In this document: in pieces, positions 26,627-36,178 of the stretch | Layout of the letters: each line of letters begins with the position of its first letter | Numbering within the stretch: position 1 is the stretch's first letter | Assembly (NCBI GenBank): GCA_963798455.1 | Contig: CAWCTD010000004.1 | Location: 62,001 to 126,000 of the forward strand | DNA length: 64,000 bases | From: CAWCTD01 sp963798455 | Lineage (GTDB): Bacteria > Acidobacteriota > Terriglobia > Bryobacterales > Bryobacteraceae | Direction: 5' to 3' | Program-made: the position numbers and the translations under genes | Notes under the pieces: generated by a model | The model's input: the letters and a program-made list of their open reading frames with translations, nothing else | Told to the model about the DNA's origin: nothing | The model's database searches: none

Positions 26627-29600
26627 TCAATCGGGGCGACGCAGGTACCGATGAGCGAGGCAGTAAAGGCACGGCATCGCCAGCAGGTTCAACAGGAGCG
26701 TCGAGATCAAGCCGCCCAAGACGACTGTCGCCAACGGCCGTTGCACGTCGCTGCCGATGCCTTTGGCGAACGCCGCCGGGACCATGCCCAGCATGGCGAC
26801 CACGATCAACGTCAGCAGGGCCCGAAACTGCGTGGTTGCACCAGCCAGCGCCGCCTCCGGCAGACAGCGATTCCCATCCGCGCTCTGCCGGGAGATCTCA
26901 CTGACGTTGAGCACGCCGCTCATCACCGCCACCCCAAACAGGGAGACGAACCCGACCGCAGCCGAGACGCTGAAGGGGATACCTCGAAGATACAGAGCCG
27001 CGATGCCGCCCACCATCGATAGGGGCACTGCCATCAGGACCAGAGCCGCGTTGAGCACGGAGTCAAAGGTCCAGTACAGGATGGTGAAGATCAAAGCGAT
27101 GGTGATCGGAAGAATCCAGCTCAATCGCCTGCGGGCGCGGTTCAGATTCTCGAATTGTCCACCCCATTCGACCTTGTAACCCGGGGGCAGTTGAACTTTG
27201 GACCGGAACAGGCGCTGCGCGTCGGCGGCGAAACCTCCTTGGTCGCGCCCACGGATGTTGGTGCGCACGCTGATGGTCCTCTGGTTCTCGCGCCTGGCGA
27301 TGATGGAGGCTCCTTCGGCCACCCTCACCTGGGCCACTCGGGAAAGAGGGATTCTGGCCCCGTCCGCGGCGGGGACCAGGATGTTCCCGATCCCGGTTAG
27401 GGTGCTTCGGGCGTCGGGCGCGTACCGCACCACGATGTCGAACCTGCGGTCCCCCTCGAACATAGTGCTTACGGGCCGGCCTCCGATGGCCAGCTCCACC
27501 ACCTCCTGGATGTCCGCCACGTTGATGCCGTAACGCGCCGCCTCCTGCCGGTCGATCTCGATCCGCAATTGAGGCTGGTCCGCATCCTGTTCGACCGCCG
27601 TGTCCGCCGAGCCCGGAACCGTGCGCAGGAGCCCCAGGACCTGGCCGGCCTTTGTGCGAAGCAGGCCGAGGTCGGGCCCGCTCATGATCACGGCAAGGTC
27701 CGCCGAGGACCCCGTAACCGCCTCCATGACCATGTCTATGATGGGCTGCGTGAAGTTGAGTGCGGCGCCCGGAAACCTCGGGCGAAGCTTGTTCGCGAGA
27801 TCTCGCACGAAGTCGGCCTTCACCCTGCCCGCCGGCCAGGTCGAATAGGGTGTCAGCATCACCAGGAACTCGTTGCGGTTTGGCCCGAATGGTTCCGTGT
27901 TGGACTCCTGGCGCCCCGATTGCGAGGTCACCAGGCGCACTTCCGGAAACTCTCGCACGACGGAGCGCATGCTCGCGGCGACATCGGCCGATTCCTCCAG
28001 TGAGATCCCGGGGGGCAGGTTGGCTCTGATCCAGACCACGCCTTCGTCGAGCTGCGGCAGAAACTCCGTGCCGAGCTTGGGGGCAAGAGCCATTCCAAGA
28101 AAGACGATGACACCGGTGCCAACCACTACCTTCCCACTGTGGCCCAGCAACCACCGGAGCGCAGCTTTATAGCGCCGCGACAGCCATTGCATCACTGGGT
28201 TCCTCCGGTGACCCACGCCTTTCGGAAAGAAGCAGGTTGCCAGCACCGGGACCAGCGTGAGGGAGAAGATCAGGGACCCCAGCAGGGCGGCGGCGATGGT
28301 GAACGCCATGGGCATGAACAGGCGCCGCTCGACCCTCTCCAACAGGAACAGCGGCAGGTAGGCCGAAATGAGGATCAGCATGGAGAAAAAGATCGGCCGG
28401 GTCATCTCGCTGGCGGCCCTCCGGATGACGCCCATGCTCGCCTCGGCCTCCGCCTTGCTGTCCAGCGACCGCACGATACGTTCCACCATCACCAGGGTTC
28501 CGTCCACGATGATGCCGAAGTCGATCGCGCCCAGGCTCAAGAGGCTGGCATTCACGCCGGCGAAGTACATGCACGCGAAGGCGAACAGCAGGCTCAACGG
28601 GATGAGGACCGCGGTCAGCACGGCGGCCCGCAAGCTGCCCAGGAAGAACACCAGCACGAGGAAGACGATGACCAGCGCCTCCAGCAGGGTCCGGGACACC
28701 GTGTGCAATGTCGAGGCCACCAGGTCGGTCCGGTCGTAGATCGGCTCGATCCGGGCGCCATGGAGCAGCGGGGATTGGTTGAGTTCGTCCACTCCCGCGC
28801 GGATGCCCTTCAGTACCTCGCTCGGGTTCTGGCCGCGCCGCATGACCACCACGCCTTCGACGCCGCCGGTCTGGCCGTTGAGCCCGAACATCCCGGTGCG
28901 CGGGGCGGAACCCAGATCCACGCGTCCGATCTGGCGGACGAAGACAGGGGTGCCCCGCTTGGCGGCCACCACCACATCTTCAATGTCCGTCACCGACCGT
29001 ATGAGCCCCAAGCCGCGCACCACCAGCGCTTGCTGGCCGCTGGCCAGAAGCGACCCGCCTGCGTTCTGATTGTTCGCGCTCACCGCATCCGCCACCTGGC
29101 GGATGGAGAGGCCGTACTTGTACAGCGCCATCGGATCGATGGCGATTTGATACTGCTTGATCAGGCCGCCGAACGGGAACACGTCTCCCACGCCCGGCAC
29201 CTGCTGCAGCCTCGGCGCGATCACCCAGTCCTGGAGTTCGCGCAGTTGAATCTCGTCGAACCCCTTGCCGGCCACCACATAACGATACAGCTCGCCCGCC
29301 GGTGTGGTGGGAGGGGCTAAGGTCGCATCGACGCCGGCCGGCAGCTCCGCGTCCCGAAGCTTCTCCAGGACCATCTGGCGGGCGACGTTTTCGTCGGCGT
29401 CATCCGAGAAGGTCAGATCCACCACCGAAAGCCCGAAGATAGTCCTGGATCTCCTCGAAATGACCTTCGGAACGCTGTTCAGCGCCCGCTCGATCGGAAC
29501 CGTGACCTGCTGTTCCACCTCTTCAGCGGCGTGGCCCGGTTGCAGGGTGATCACCGTCACCTGCAAGTCCGAGATGTCGGGGTACGCTTCCACCTTGAGC

Positions 29601-29698
29601 TGCACGAAGGCCCAGATGCCCAAGCCCGCCAGGCACAAGCTCAGGAATACGACCAGAAACCGGCGATGAAATCCATGTTCCAAAAGGCTGTCAAGCAT
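26627..29698 (-). CDS. czcA: Heavy-metal efflux RND transporter (CzcA/CusA type)
   Basis: A 1023-aa inner-membrane proton antiporter that pumps metal cations from the periplasm or cytosol through an outer-membrane channel. It has twelve predicted membrane segments and two large periplasmic loops. The proton-relay motif of heavy-metal RND pumps in TM4 is present (AIDFGIIVDGTLVMVERIV). Early residues (RFLVVFLSLCLAGLGIWAF) and GHAAEEVEQQVTVPIERAL are typical. It follows an adaptor gene (15 nt) and a TolC-type gene, a full CBA set. The metal specificity (Co/Zn/Cd against Cu/Ag) cannot be decided; no Met-rich copper relay is obvious. Confidence 0.93.
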   Translation of the reverse strand: MLDSLLEHGFHRRFLVVFLSLCLAGLGIWAFVQLKVEAYPDISDLQVTVITLQPGHAAEEVEQQVTVPIERALNSVPKVISRRSRTIFGLSVVDLTFSDDADENVARQMVLEKLRDAELPAGVDATLAPPTTPAGELYRYVVAGKGFDEIQLRELQDWVIAPRLQQVPGVGDVFPFGGLIKQYQIAIDPMALYKYGLSIRQVADAVSANNQNAGGSLLASGQQALVVRGLGLIRSVTDIEDVVVAAKRGTPVFVRQIGRVDLGSAPRTGMFGLNGQTGGVEGVVVMRRGQNPSEVLKGIRAGVDELNQSPLLHGARIEPIYDRTDLVASTLHTVSRTLLEALVIVFLVLVFFLGSLRAAVLTAVLIPLSLLFAFACMYFAGVNASLLSLGAIDFGIIVDGTLVMVERIVRSLDSKAEAEASMGVIRRAASEMTRPIFFSMLILISAYLPLFLLERVERRLFMPMAFTIAAALLGSLIFSLTLVPVLATCFFPKGVGHRRNPVMQWLSRRYKAALRWLLGHSGKVVVGTGVIVFLGMALAPKLGTEFLPQLDEGVVWIRANLPPGISLEESADVAASMRSVVREFPEVRLVTSQSGRQESNTEPFGPNRNEFLVMLTPYSTWPAGRVKADFVRDLANKLRPRFPGAALNFTQPIIDMVMEAVTGSSADLAVIMSGPDLGLLRTKAGQVLGLLRTVPGSADTAVEQDADQPQLRIEIDRQEAARYGINVADIQEVVELAIGGRPVSTMFEGDRRFDIVVRYAPDARSTLTGIGNILVPAADGARIPLSRVAQVRVAEGASIIARRENQRTISVRTNIRGRDQGGFAADAQRLFRSKVQLPPGYKVEWGGQFENLNRARRRLSWILPITIALIFTILYWTFDSVLNAALVLMAVPLSMVGGIAALYLRGIPFSVSAAVGFVSLFGVAVMSGVLNVSEISRQSADGNRCLPEAALAGATTQFRALLTLIVVAMLGMVPAAFAKGIGSDVQRPLATVVLGGLISTLLLNLLAMPCLYCLAHRYLRRPD

Positions 29699-29713
29699 GG
29701 CGAATGGACCTCA

Positions 29714-30877
29714 TCAGTGCCCCAGCAGCACCGCGCCGTCGACAACCACGCGCTCGCCGCCCCGCAAGCCCGAAAGGACTGGGACGAAACCGTCGCGAGC
29801 ATCTTCTACAACGACCTTGGTCTTCTCGAACACGCCTTGTCCCTTCTCCTGGTAAATGATCGGACCTTGTGCACCCTGCACGACTGCTCCCGCGGGCACC
29901 ACCGGAAGGACTCGTGATCCGTGGGAGTGAAGAATGCTCCCGAACATTTCGGGCCGGAAGCGGCCGGCGGGGTTCGCCAGTTCGGCTTGCACCTTCACCG
30001 TCCGTGTGTCCGGGTCCACGGTGTCCGCGATGCGAGCGACCCGGCCCCGAAACGACTCGTTGGGAAAGGCCGCCAGCGAGATCACCACGGGTTCCCCCAC
30101 CTGGATGAGCCGTATGCTCGACTCGGGGACGCTGGATGTGATCCAGACCGTGCTCAAGTCGGCAATGGTCATGAGACTGGCCGCGGTGTCGTTCCGGTAT
30201 TCTCCCGGGGTAACCGCGATCTCCAGCACCTTTCCTGCGATGGGGGCTCGGACGGTCACCTCGCTGGTCTCTCCACCGGGTTTCAGGCCGAGCACATCGA
30301 GCCGCGCGCGGGCTGCCTCGACCTCCGCCCGACTCTCCTGGACACCGGCTTCCGCTTGAACCAGATCGTTCTCCGCGCTGGTCACGTCCTTAAGCGCCGC
30401 GGCGCGGTGTTCATACAGGTCTTTGATCCTCGCCAGGTCTTTCTCTGCCTTTGCCTGCGTGGAAATCGCCTGGCGCAGCCGGGCGTCTGCCTGACTGAAG
30501 GTGGATACGGCGGAGCCGGCCTCCGGGCTCTCGACGGTGAGCACGGCCTGGCCCTCCGCCACCGGGTCGCCCAGTTTCACGAGCACGGCCCTTACGCGTC
30601 CGGCAACCGGCATCACCACACGCGAGACGCGGTTGGGATTGACCTCCACCTTGCCGGGCGCGGTCAGCTCGTCGATAGGTATCTCCCGCGTCTCCACCAC
30701 GGCGGTGCGTATCTGCTGAAGCGCCGGCGCGCCTGGGGGGAAAGATATCCTCGCGCCGTCGCGCACCTCCCCGGGCGGCGACGAAGCCTGAACGCTCTCG
30801 GCTGGCTTCTCTCCGCAGCCGCAGGCCATGAGGCCGAGCACGCCGCCGGCTATGAGGCTAAGAATTCCGCTTTTCAC
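29714..30877 (-). CDS. czcB: Efflux RND periplasmic adaptor subunit (CzcB type), lipoprotein
   Basis: A 387-aa membrane-fusion protein linking the RND pump to the outer-membrane channel. The N-terminus has a lipobox (LMAC, residues 16-19), so it is probably lipid-anchored. A barrel-sandwich/lipoyl half follows (VMPVAGRVRAVLVKLGDPVAEGQAVL), then a coiled-coil hairpin (about 120-200, KAEKDLARIKDLYEHRAAAL), the second lipoyl half (VRAPIAGKVLEIAVTPGEY), and a beta-barrel and membrane-proximal domain. Its start overlaps the end of the TolC-type gene (4 nt). Confidence 0.92.
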   Translation of the reverse strand: MKSGILSLIAGGVLGLMACGCGEKPAESVQASSPPGEVRDGARISFPPGAPALQQIRTAVVETREIPIDELTAPGKVEVNPNRVSRVVMPVAGRVRAVLVKLGDPVAEGQAVLTVESPEAGSAVSTFSQADARLRQAISTQAKAEKDLARIKDLYEHRAAALKDVTSAENDLVQAEAGVQESRAEVEAARARLDVLGLKPGGETSEVTVRAPIAGKVLEIAVTPGEYRNDTAASLMTIADLSTVWITSSVPESSIRLIQVGEPVVISLAAFPNESFRGRVARIADTVDPDTRTVKVQAELANPAGRFRPEMFGSILHSHGSRVLPVVPAGAVVQGAQGPIIYQEKGQGVFEKTKVVVEDARDGFVPVLSGLRGGERVVVDGAVLLGH

Positions 30878-32167
30878 TTGGTCACCACCTTTCCGCAGAC
30901 TGCGTCCAGCACGTACAGGCTCCGGGCGTGTTCCGCCCGCGCCTCGTTGTAAGCCTGCATGGTCTCGTTGAAAGCGCGCTGGGCATCGAGCAGCTCGAGC
31001 AAAGTGGCTTCCCCGCGCTTGTAAGCAAAGTCCGTGATTTCCCGGACGTCCCGTGCTTCCGCCAGCAGCTTTCCCTGGATACTGTCCAGCAGTTCGCGTG
31101 CCGCCAGGTACTGGTTGTGCGCGTCTTCCACCTCTTCCGCGATGGCCAGTTCCTGCGCGCGCACGCGCAACTCGGTCTGCTTCTGTTCTTGTGCCGCGCG
31201 CGCGATCTCTCCCTGGTTTCGATTGAAAACGGGCAGAGGCGCGCTCACGGAAAACCCGAGCGAGTTGCTCAGCGCACCCACTTGCTGGCGCCGGTACTCC
31301 GTGCTGAATGTGAGGTCAGGTTTTGCCTGTGCCATCTGCAGCCTCAGTTCGGCCGCGGCCCGTACCCCGTCCAGGCGGAAGGCCACAAGGTCCGGCCGCG
31401 ATTCCAGTGCGATGGCGCACAACTCGGTCAAGCTGGGAACAGGCGCTTCCTTGCGAAGGTACCCCGCGACCTCCGGCGCCGGGGAGCCCGGGCCTCTTCC
31501 CAGTAGCGTCTTCAGCCGCATCGCCGATATCTGCACTCCGAGTTCAGCCCTTCGCACGGAGTTCGCGTATTGCAGGGCGGCTACCCTGGACCGGATCAGC
31601 TCCACTTCGGCGATATCCCCCGCCCTGACCCGTGCCGTATTGATTGCCACGATCTGGTTAAAGGAGTCCAGGTTTTCTCTGGCTAGGTCGAGGTTGTCTC
31701 TTGCCAGCAGGGCATCGACATACGCATTCTGGACCTCCAGGGAAGTCCTCCGCACGACGTTCGAGGAAGACCGACTCCGCCACGGCCTTCGACTTGCCGG
31801 CGACATCGATCCGCCTGTCCCGCTTCCCCCCGCGCTCCATCAGGAAATCGACAGACAAGCTGAACTCGGTCGGACCGCCGTGATTGACATCGTTGAACCC
31901 CGTGCCGAGGAGGTCCAGGTGATCGCCGGACGCGCTCGACACCGGGTTGGGGCGTAAGCGAGCCGTCAAGATGCGCGCGTCCGCGATCCCGATGTTGGCG
32001 CGCTCCGCCAGTAGCGAGAGATTGTTCTGGATCGCCTCGCTGACCGCCTCTTCTATGGTCAGCGCCGCGGGCGGCGGCGACTGCGCGAGGGCCGGAAACG
32101 CAAAGCACAAGACCAAAAGCACTTGGGCCGAAACGTGAACGTGTACTCCAAACCTGCAATGCCCCAT
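30874..32167 (-). pseudogene. czcC: TolC-family outer-membrane efflux channel (CzcC type), frameshifted
   Basis: The outer-membrane component of the metal efflux operon, in two frames. The first (32167 to about 31765) has a signal peptide ending ALAQ, TIEEAVSEAIQNN and LRPNPVSSAS. It then loses frame near 31763 where family sequence would read through VFLNVVRRTSLEVQNAYVD. The second frame carries on to 30874 with ALLARDNLDLARENL, IAEVELIRSRVA and DFAYKRGEATLLELLDAQRAF. One extra base at about 31763 (CTCGAAC in place of CTCAAC) would explain it. Everything else is intact, so this is a recent lesion or a sequencing error. Confidence 0.85.
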
Positions 32168-32235
32168 GGATCCACAAGCTCCTTTGCGTCCCCCGTGAGA
32201 CGCGGGTTCAAAGACTCACTGCCTGGGGGATGCAG

Positions 32236-32523
32236 CTAAGCTGGGGGAGCCCGGGAGGCCCGATGTTGCCAGTGCCAGCCCGCAACCACGGCGGCGTGCT
32301 CTTCGGGAAGACGGCCCTGTTCCACCGAGGGCGGAGCGATGACGATCGAGCCGAAGGCCTCGATCGCATTGCCATGTTCGACCGGGAAAAAGTTGCAGTA
32401 CTGGCGTCCCTGACTCGGGTCTCTGTGCCAGGGGCTGTAGAGGAAGAGCTGGAGCACCAGCACGGCGCAGATGATAGCTGTGCCAATGGCGACTCGCCCG
32501 AGAACCGTACGGTGCGCTCTCAC
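32236..32523 (-). CDS. Small single-TM hypothetical protein at head of metal-efflux operon
   Basis: A 95-aa protein with one N-terminal membrane helix (about residues 10-28, VAIGTAIICAVLVLQLFLY) and a periplasmic tail containing SPWHRDP, a single Cys and several His residues (HGN, HAAV, WHWQH). His-rich tails suit metal binding. It is the first gene after the promoter region of the czcCBA-like genes, 68 nt before czcC. I do not recognise a named family; a metal-sensing or accessory role is inference from context. Confidence 0.5.
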   Translation of the reverse strand: MRAHRTVLGRVAIGTAIICAVLVLQLFLYSPWHRDPSQGRQYCNFFPVEHGNAIEAFGSIVIAPPSVEQGRLPEEHAAVVAGWHWQHRASRAPPA

Positions 32524-32587
32524 GTTGGTGAATAACCGGGTTCAGAGCCGATATGCACGGTCAGATCCCGTGAGCCCGATTGCATGA

Positions 32588-32622
32588 AGTATACAACATC
32601 GGAGAATGACGTGTGATTCTCC
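32588..32622 (-). promoter_or_regulatory. Dyad operator and promoter for the metal-efflux operon
   Basis: A 22-bp inverted repeat at 32601-32622 has 7-bp arms GGAGAAT/ATTCTCC. Reading the minus strand, a -10-like TATACT (32593-32588) follows eight bases later, so the dyad overlaps the -35 region of a promoter for the 32523 to 26627 gene series. This geometry suits a repressor or metal-responsive regulator; no regulator gene is adjacent. Confidence 0.45.
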
Positions 32623-32655
32623 GCCGGTTTCGTAGCTGCTCCCAGCCTATCCCGC

Positions 32656-33453
32656 TCAGGCCCCCAACGGGCCCTGCAACAGCCCGATCACGATGCCCGT
32701 CGCGCCCAGAAAGCTGCCCAGCGGGAGCTCGTACGTGGAGTAGTCCTTCTTCGTGAGCCGTATGTAGATCAAGCCGATCACGGAGCCCACCAGCGAGGCG
32801 ACGACCAGCGTCTGCAACGTCCCGAGCAATCCCAGGAACGCTCCGGCCATGGCCAGCATCTTTATGTCGCCGAGGCCGAGTCCCTCCTTGTGACGCACGG
32901 CGTTATACAACTTGCCGATCAGCCATAGCAATCCGCTGCCCATCAAAGCCCCGAACACCGACTCGGCCACCGAGAGCCAGCGCCCGCTCAGGACCGGCGA
33001 TAGGAACATGTGCGCGTATCCCCAATCCATGGGCACCACGGCGGCCAGCACGATCCCCGCCGCCGTCCCGCCCAAGGTTAACTCATCGGGGAGAATCCGC
33101 TCCTCCAGATCGCTGAAGATCAGCCCAACCATCAGGGCTTCGAACAGGCACCATTTTGCGGCGGGAAACCCGGCGCCCAGCCTCTCGACGGTCAAGAAGA
33201 AAAGCCCGCCCGTGAGGAGCTCGACCAGCGGATAGCGCAACGGGATCCGAGCATGGCAATGCCGGCAGCGTCCGCCAAGGATGAGGTAACTGGCCAAGGG
33301 TATGTTGTCGTACCAGGCGATTCTCCTCTCGCAGGCCGGGCAATAAGAGCGTGGCCGCACCACGGAGAGATCCCGCGGCAGGCGATAGATGCAAACGTTC
33401 AAGAAGCTGCCGATCAACAGGCCGGCAGCGAGGGCGAGAAATGCCTCTAACAT
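32656..33453 (-). CDS. Prepilin peptidase (A24 aspartyl leader peptidase)
   Basis: A 265-aa membrane aspartyl protease that cuts and N-methylates type IV prepilin-like leaders. It shows the cytosolic zinc site CPAC...CRHC, the first catalytic Asp in FSDLEERILPDEL, and the second in the GxGD motif GLGLGDIKML. It has about eight membrane helices. The ATG at 33453 overlaps the end of the glycosyltransferase gene by 7 nt. No pilin genes lie in the window. Confidence 0.94.
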   Translation of the reverse strand: MLEAFLALAAGLLIGSFLNVCIYRLPRDLSVVRPRSYCPACERRIAWYDNIPLASYLILGGRCRHCHARIPLRYPLVELLTGGLFFLTVERLGAGFPAAKWCLFEALMVGLIFSDLEERILPDELTLGGTAAGIVLAAVVPMDWGYAHMFLSPVLSGRWLSVAESVFGALMGSGLLWLIGKLYNAVRHKEGLGLGDIKMLAMAGAFLGLLGTLQTLVVASLVGSVIGLIYIRLTKKDYSTYELPLGSFLGATGIVIGLLQGPLGA

Positions 33454-34187
33454 GTCATGTTCCGTGCTTTGGCGTACTTCAGGAAGTTGTAGAAAGCGGC
33501 CATGAAGGCGATCGTCATTCCCTCCATCCCGTCCAGGAATCCCGCCTGAAAAACGTAGGTGCGGGTGAAGGTCCAAAACGGATCTACGGCCAAGTCATCC
33601 CAGCGAACCATCCGCCCCTGGGCCACTAGTTCCTCCGCCGCCAACGTGGTGTACCGGTCCATGCTCTTCAGGTGCTCTGACAAGGAGTCGAACGTGTAGT
33701 GCAGCAGGTTGCACTGAAGGTGCCCGACGCTGCCATGGACCTGGACTGCTTCATGGACGTAATCGCCGACCCAGCGAGCCTTGCGGCGGTCATACAGGCG
33801 CACCTTGCGATCCGGGTACCACCCCGAATGCAGTATCCACCGTCCCAGATACTTCGCCATCCGAGGCATCGTGTAGGCGTCATGTTGCGGGCCGTTCTTC
33901 TTGATCTGCCAGATTTCGGCCTCCAGGGCTTCGCTGAGCGCCTCGTCGGCGTCGACCGACAGCACCCAGTCATGGGACGCCTGCTCCCCCGCGAAGTTCT
34001 TCTGGCCCGCGTATCCGCGCCAGGGCAGCTCGACCACGCGGGCTCCCAGTTTGCCGGCGGCCTCCAAGGTCCGGTCGCTTGAACCGCTATCGACAACCAC
34101 CACCTCGTCGCAGCAGCGCAGGCTCTCGATCGCCCGGGCAATATTCCCCTGTTCGTTGAGGGTGATGATGGTCGCCGAGATCTTCAT
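33447..34187 (-). CDS. Family 2 glycosyltransferase (WaaE/KdtX-like)
   Basis: A 246-aa GT-A fold transferase. It starts KISATIITLNEQGNIARAIESL and has the VVVVDSGSSDRT nucleotide-binding turn and VLSVDADEAL (DxD metal motif). GWYPDRKVRLYDRRKARWVGDYVHE, typical of the WaaE/KdtX lipopolysaccharide-core glycosyltransferase group, is also present. The donor and acceptor cannot be read. It lies between a site-2 protease gene (4 nt) and the prepilin peptidase gene (overlap). Confidence 0.88.
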   Translation of the reverse strand: MKISATIITLNEQGNIARAIESLRCCDEVVVVDSGSSDRTLEAAGKLGARVVELPWRGYAGQKNFAGEQASHDWVLSVDADEALSEALEAEIWQIKKNGPQHDAYTMPRMAKYLGRWILHSGWYPDRKVRLYDRRKARWVGDYVHEAVQVHGSVGHLQCNLLHYTFDSLSEHLKSMDRYTTLAAEELVAQGRMVRWDDLAVDPFWTFTRTYVFQAGFLDGMEGMTIAFMAAFYNFLKYAKARNMTC

Positions 34188-34191
34188 CCCC

Positions 34192-35211
34192 TCACAGTCC
34201 TCCGGCGGTCTCGATGGGCGCCAGCATGAAACAGAGCAGGAAGATGGCCAGCGCGACCAATCCGAGAATCTTGCGGCGGCGGTCCGGCTCGGTCATGTCG
34301 TAAATCATAGGGTGACGCAGTCCGAAAAAGAACAGGACCACGGCCCAAAATAGCCAGGGCCAGTACAGCAGGCCCAAAGGGACCAGTGCAAGCGTGAAGA
34401 TCCTGGAGAGAAGCCGGTGGCGCTCGCCGAAGAACGCATACAGGATATGTCCCCCGTCAAGCTGGCCGATGGGCAACAGGTTCAGGGCAGTGGCGAATAC
34501 GCCGACCCAGGCGGCTCGAGCAATGGGATGCAGGGAGAGGTCCGAGGGGGATGTCCCCGGAAAAACCAAGCGCTCAAAAATCGAGAACAATGGAGGCGTC
34601 CCGAACGCGAGGTCGCCCCGCGCTGCGATCCCCGGCACTACCTTCGAAAGAGCGATCCCGATGAGCGCTGCCGGCAGGATCAGAACGAATCCTGCCAGCG
34701 GCCCGGCAATCCCCACGTCGAAGAGCACCCGGCGGGAGTAGATCGGCGATCGGATGCGAATGAAAGCCCCCAATGTCCCGATGATGCTCGGGAACGGCAT
34801 GAAATAGGGGAGGCTGGCGTCGAGCCCGTAGCGGGCGCACGCCGCAAAATGACCCATCTCGTGCGCCAACAGGATCGCCAGCAAGGGGAGGGAGTAGGCG
34901 AGTCCGTTCCACCAGGAGCCCGGATTCGAGAGGAGTTCTTTGTAGGCCGCCAGGTCTTCCGCAAGATAGACGGGAGGCCGGTCCGTGCGAAAATTCTCAA
35001 CCAGCCGCGCGCCGATGATCGTGGTCGACGCCAGGGTGAGGAGCAACAACAGGATATGGAGCCAATATCGGCGTGGGTTGCCGCCTCTCTGCAGCGCCCG
35101 GAGCATTGGTCCTGTCCCCTCAGGATCCTGCGGAGCAAAGGTATCTGGAGAATATTCCTCGGGAAGCACGGACCTCTTTGACCCCGGGTCGAGCGCCACC
35201 TCGGCGCACAA
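34192..35211 (-). CDS. Site-2 protease family membrane metalloprotease (M50)
   Basis: A 339-aa intramembrane zinc protease. The HExxH motif is HEMGH (residues 117-121) in a membrane helix. The third ligand region is LNLLPIGQLDGGHIL in a later helix, and SLPYFMPFPSIIGTLGAFIR lies between them as in plant EGY and bacterial relatives. About seven membrane segments are predicted. The N-terminal about 45 residues are soluble and poorly conserved, so a start at an internal Met (residue 36) is possible. Substrate unknown. Confidence 0.88.
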   Translation of the reverse strand: MCAEVALDPGSKRSVLPEEYSPDTFAPQDPEGTGPMLRALQRGGNPRRYWLHILLLLLTLASTTIIGARLVENFRTDRPPVYLAEDLAAYKELLSNPGSWWNGLAYSLPLLAILLAHEMGHFAACARYGLDASLPYFMPFPSIIGTLGAFIRIRSPIYSRRVLFDVGIAGPLAGFVLILPAALIGIALSKVVPGIAARGDLAFGTPPLFSIFERLVFPGTSPSDLSLHPIARAAWVGVFATALNLLPIGQLDGGHILYAFFGERHRLLSRIFTLALVPLGLLYWPWLFWAVVLFFFGLRHPMIYDMTEPDRRRKILGLVALAIFLLCFMLAPIETAGGL

Positions 35212-35241
35212 ACCTCTTGCACCTTCGGGCGAGCCGGCGCG

Positions 35242-35508
35242 TTACAGAGACTGTAGTTCCTTGCCCGGCTTGAAACGCACGGCCCTGCCAGGGGGAATCG
35301 CCACCTCGGCGCCGGTGCGTGGGTTCCGGCCGATGCCCGTCTTCCGCGGCCGGACGTTGAAGATTCCGAATCCTCGCAACTCGATGCGCTCACCCTGACC
35401 CAACGCCCTTTTCATGCTTTCGAAGACGGTCTCGACCGCCATCTCGGCCTTAGTCTTCGTGATCCCCGTCTTGTTGACGACCTCGTTGATGATATCCAGC
35501 TTGATCAA
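35242..35508 (-). CDS. HU-family DNA-binding protein
   Basis: An 88-aa nucleoid protein with the HU/IHF fold: MIKLDIINEVVNKTGITKTKAEMAVE helices, then IELRGFGIFNVRPRKTGIGRNPRTG (DNA-binding arm) and VRFKPGKEL. Full length. A GGAGGAG ribosome-binding site precedes the ATG. It lies 30 nt before the site-2 protease start and is probably transcribed on its own. Confidence 0.95.
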   Translation of the reverse strand: MIKLDIINEVVNKTGITKTKAEMAVETVFESMKRALGQGERIELRGFGIFNVRPRKTGIGRNPRTGAEVAIPPGRAVRFKPGKELQSL

Positions 35509-35603
35509 GACATCCTCCTCCCGAACAGTAGTACGCAGCGGGCGTTGCCAAGCGGGCCCAAGTCGCGGGCAAACTTAATGATATGGTTAGGCTTAGCTCG
35601 CTG

Positions 35604-36125
35604 TCAAGCCGATAAAACAGCCAACGACCGGGCTGCGTTGAGCGCCGCCTCGTAGTCGGGGTGGTCGGTGACTTCCTTGACGTACTGCACGTACCGGACC
35701 ACGTTCTCCTTGTCCAGGACGAAGATGGCGCGGCTCTCGATGCGCAGCTCCTTGATCAGCGTCCCGTAGTTCGTCCCGAAAGAGCCGCTTCTGTGATCCG
35801 AGAACATCTTGACGCGGTCCACCCCGAAAGCCCCGCACCACCGCTGCTGCGCGAAAGGCAGATCCATGCTCACCGTGATGACGTCGACACCGCTCAGCTT
35901 GGCGAGTTCGTTGTCGAAGCGCTTGGTCTGCGCGTCGCACACCGGCGTGTCGAGCGAGGGCACAACACTCACGATCCGCACCGAGTTCCCCGTCTGCTTC
36001 AGGTTCACCGCCGCGAGATTGTTGTCCACAGCGTCAAAATCCGGCGCCTTGTCCCCTACCTTCAACTCCGGGCCAATGAGCGTAAACGGATTTCCTTTCA
36101 GAGTCGTAGCTCCTGGTCTTTCCAT
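35604..36125 (-). CDS. tpx: Thiol peroxidase (atypical 2-Cys peroxiredoxin)
   Basis: A 173-aa peroxidase reducing hydroperoxides with thioredoxin. It has the Tpx-specific start ATTLKGNPFTLIGPELKVGD, the peroxidatic cysteine motif PSLDTPVCDAQTKRF, the resolving cysteine in RWCGAFGV, and SDHRSGSFGTNYG. ATG 36125 has a GGAGGAAAG ribosome-binding site at good spacing. The longer upstream frame is not supported. Confidence 0.96.
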   Translation of the reverse strand: MERPGATTLKGNPFTLIGPELKVGDKAPDFDAVDNNLAAVNLKQTGNSVRIVSVVPSLDTPVCDAQTKRFDNELAKLSGVDVITVSMDLPFAQQRWCGAFGVDRVKMFSDHRSGSFGTNYGTLIKELRIESRAIFVLDKENVVRYVQYVKEVTDHPDYEAALNAARSLAVLSA

Positions 36126-36178
36126 CTTTCCTCCTGATTTCCAGTTCTGAATCTTGAGCCTGCAGTGCCGAATTGACC

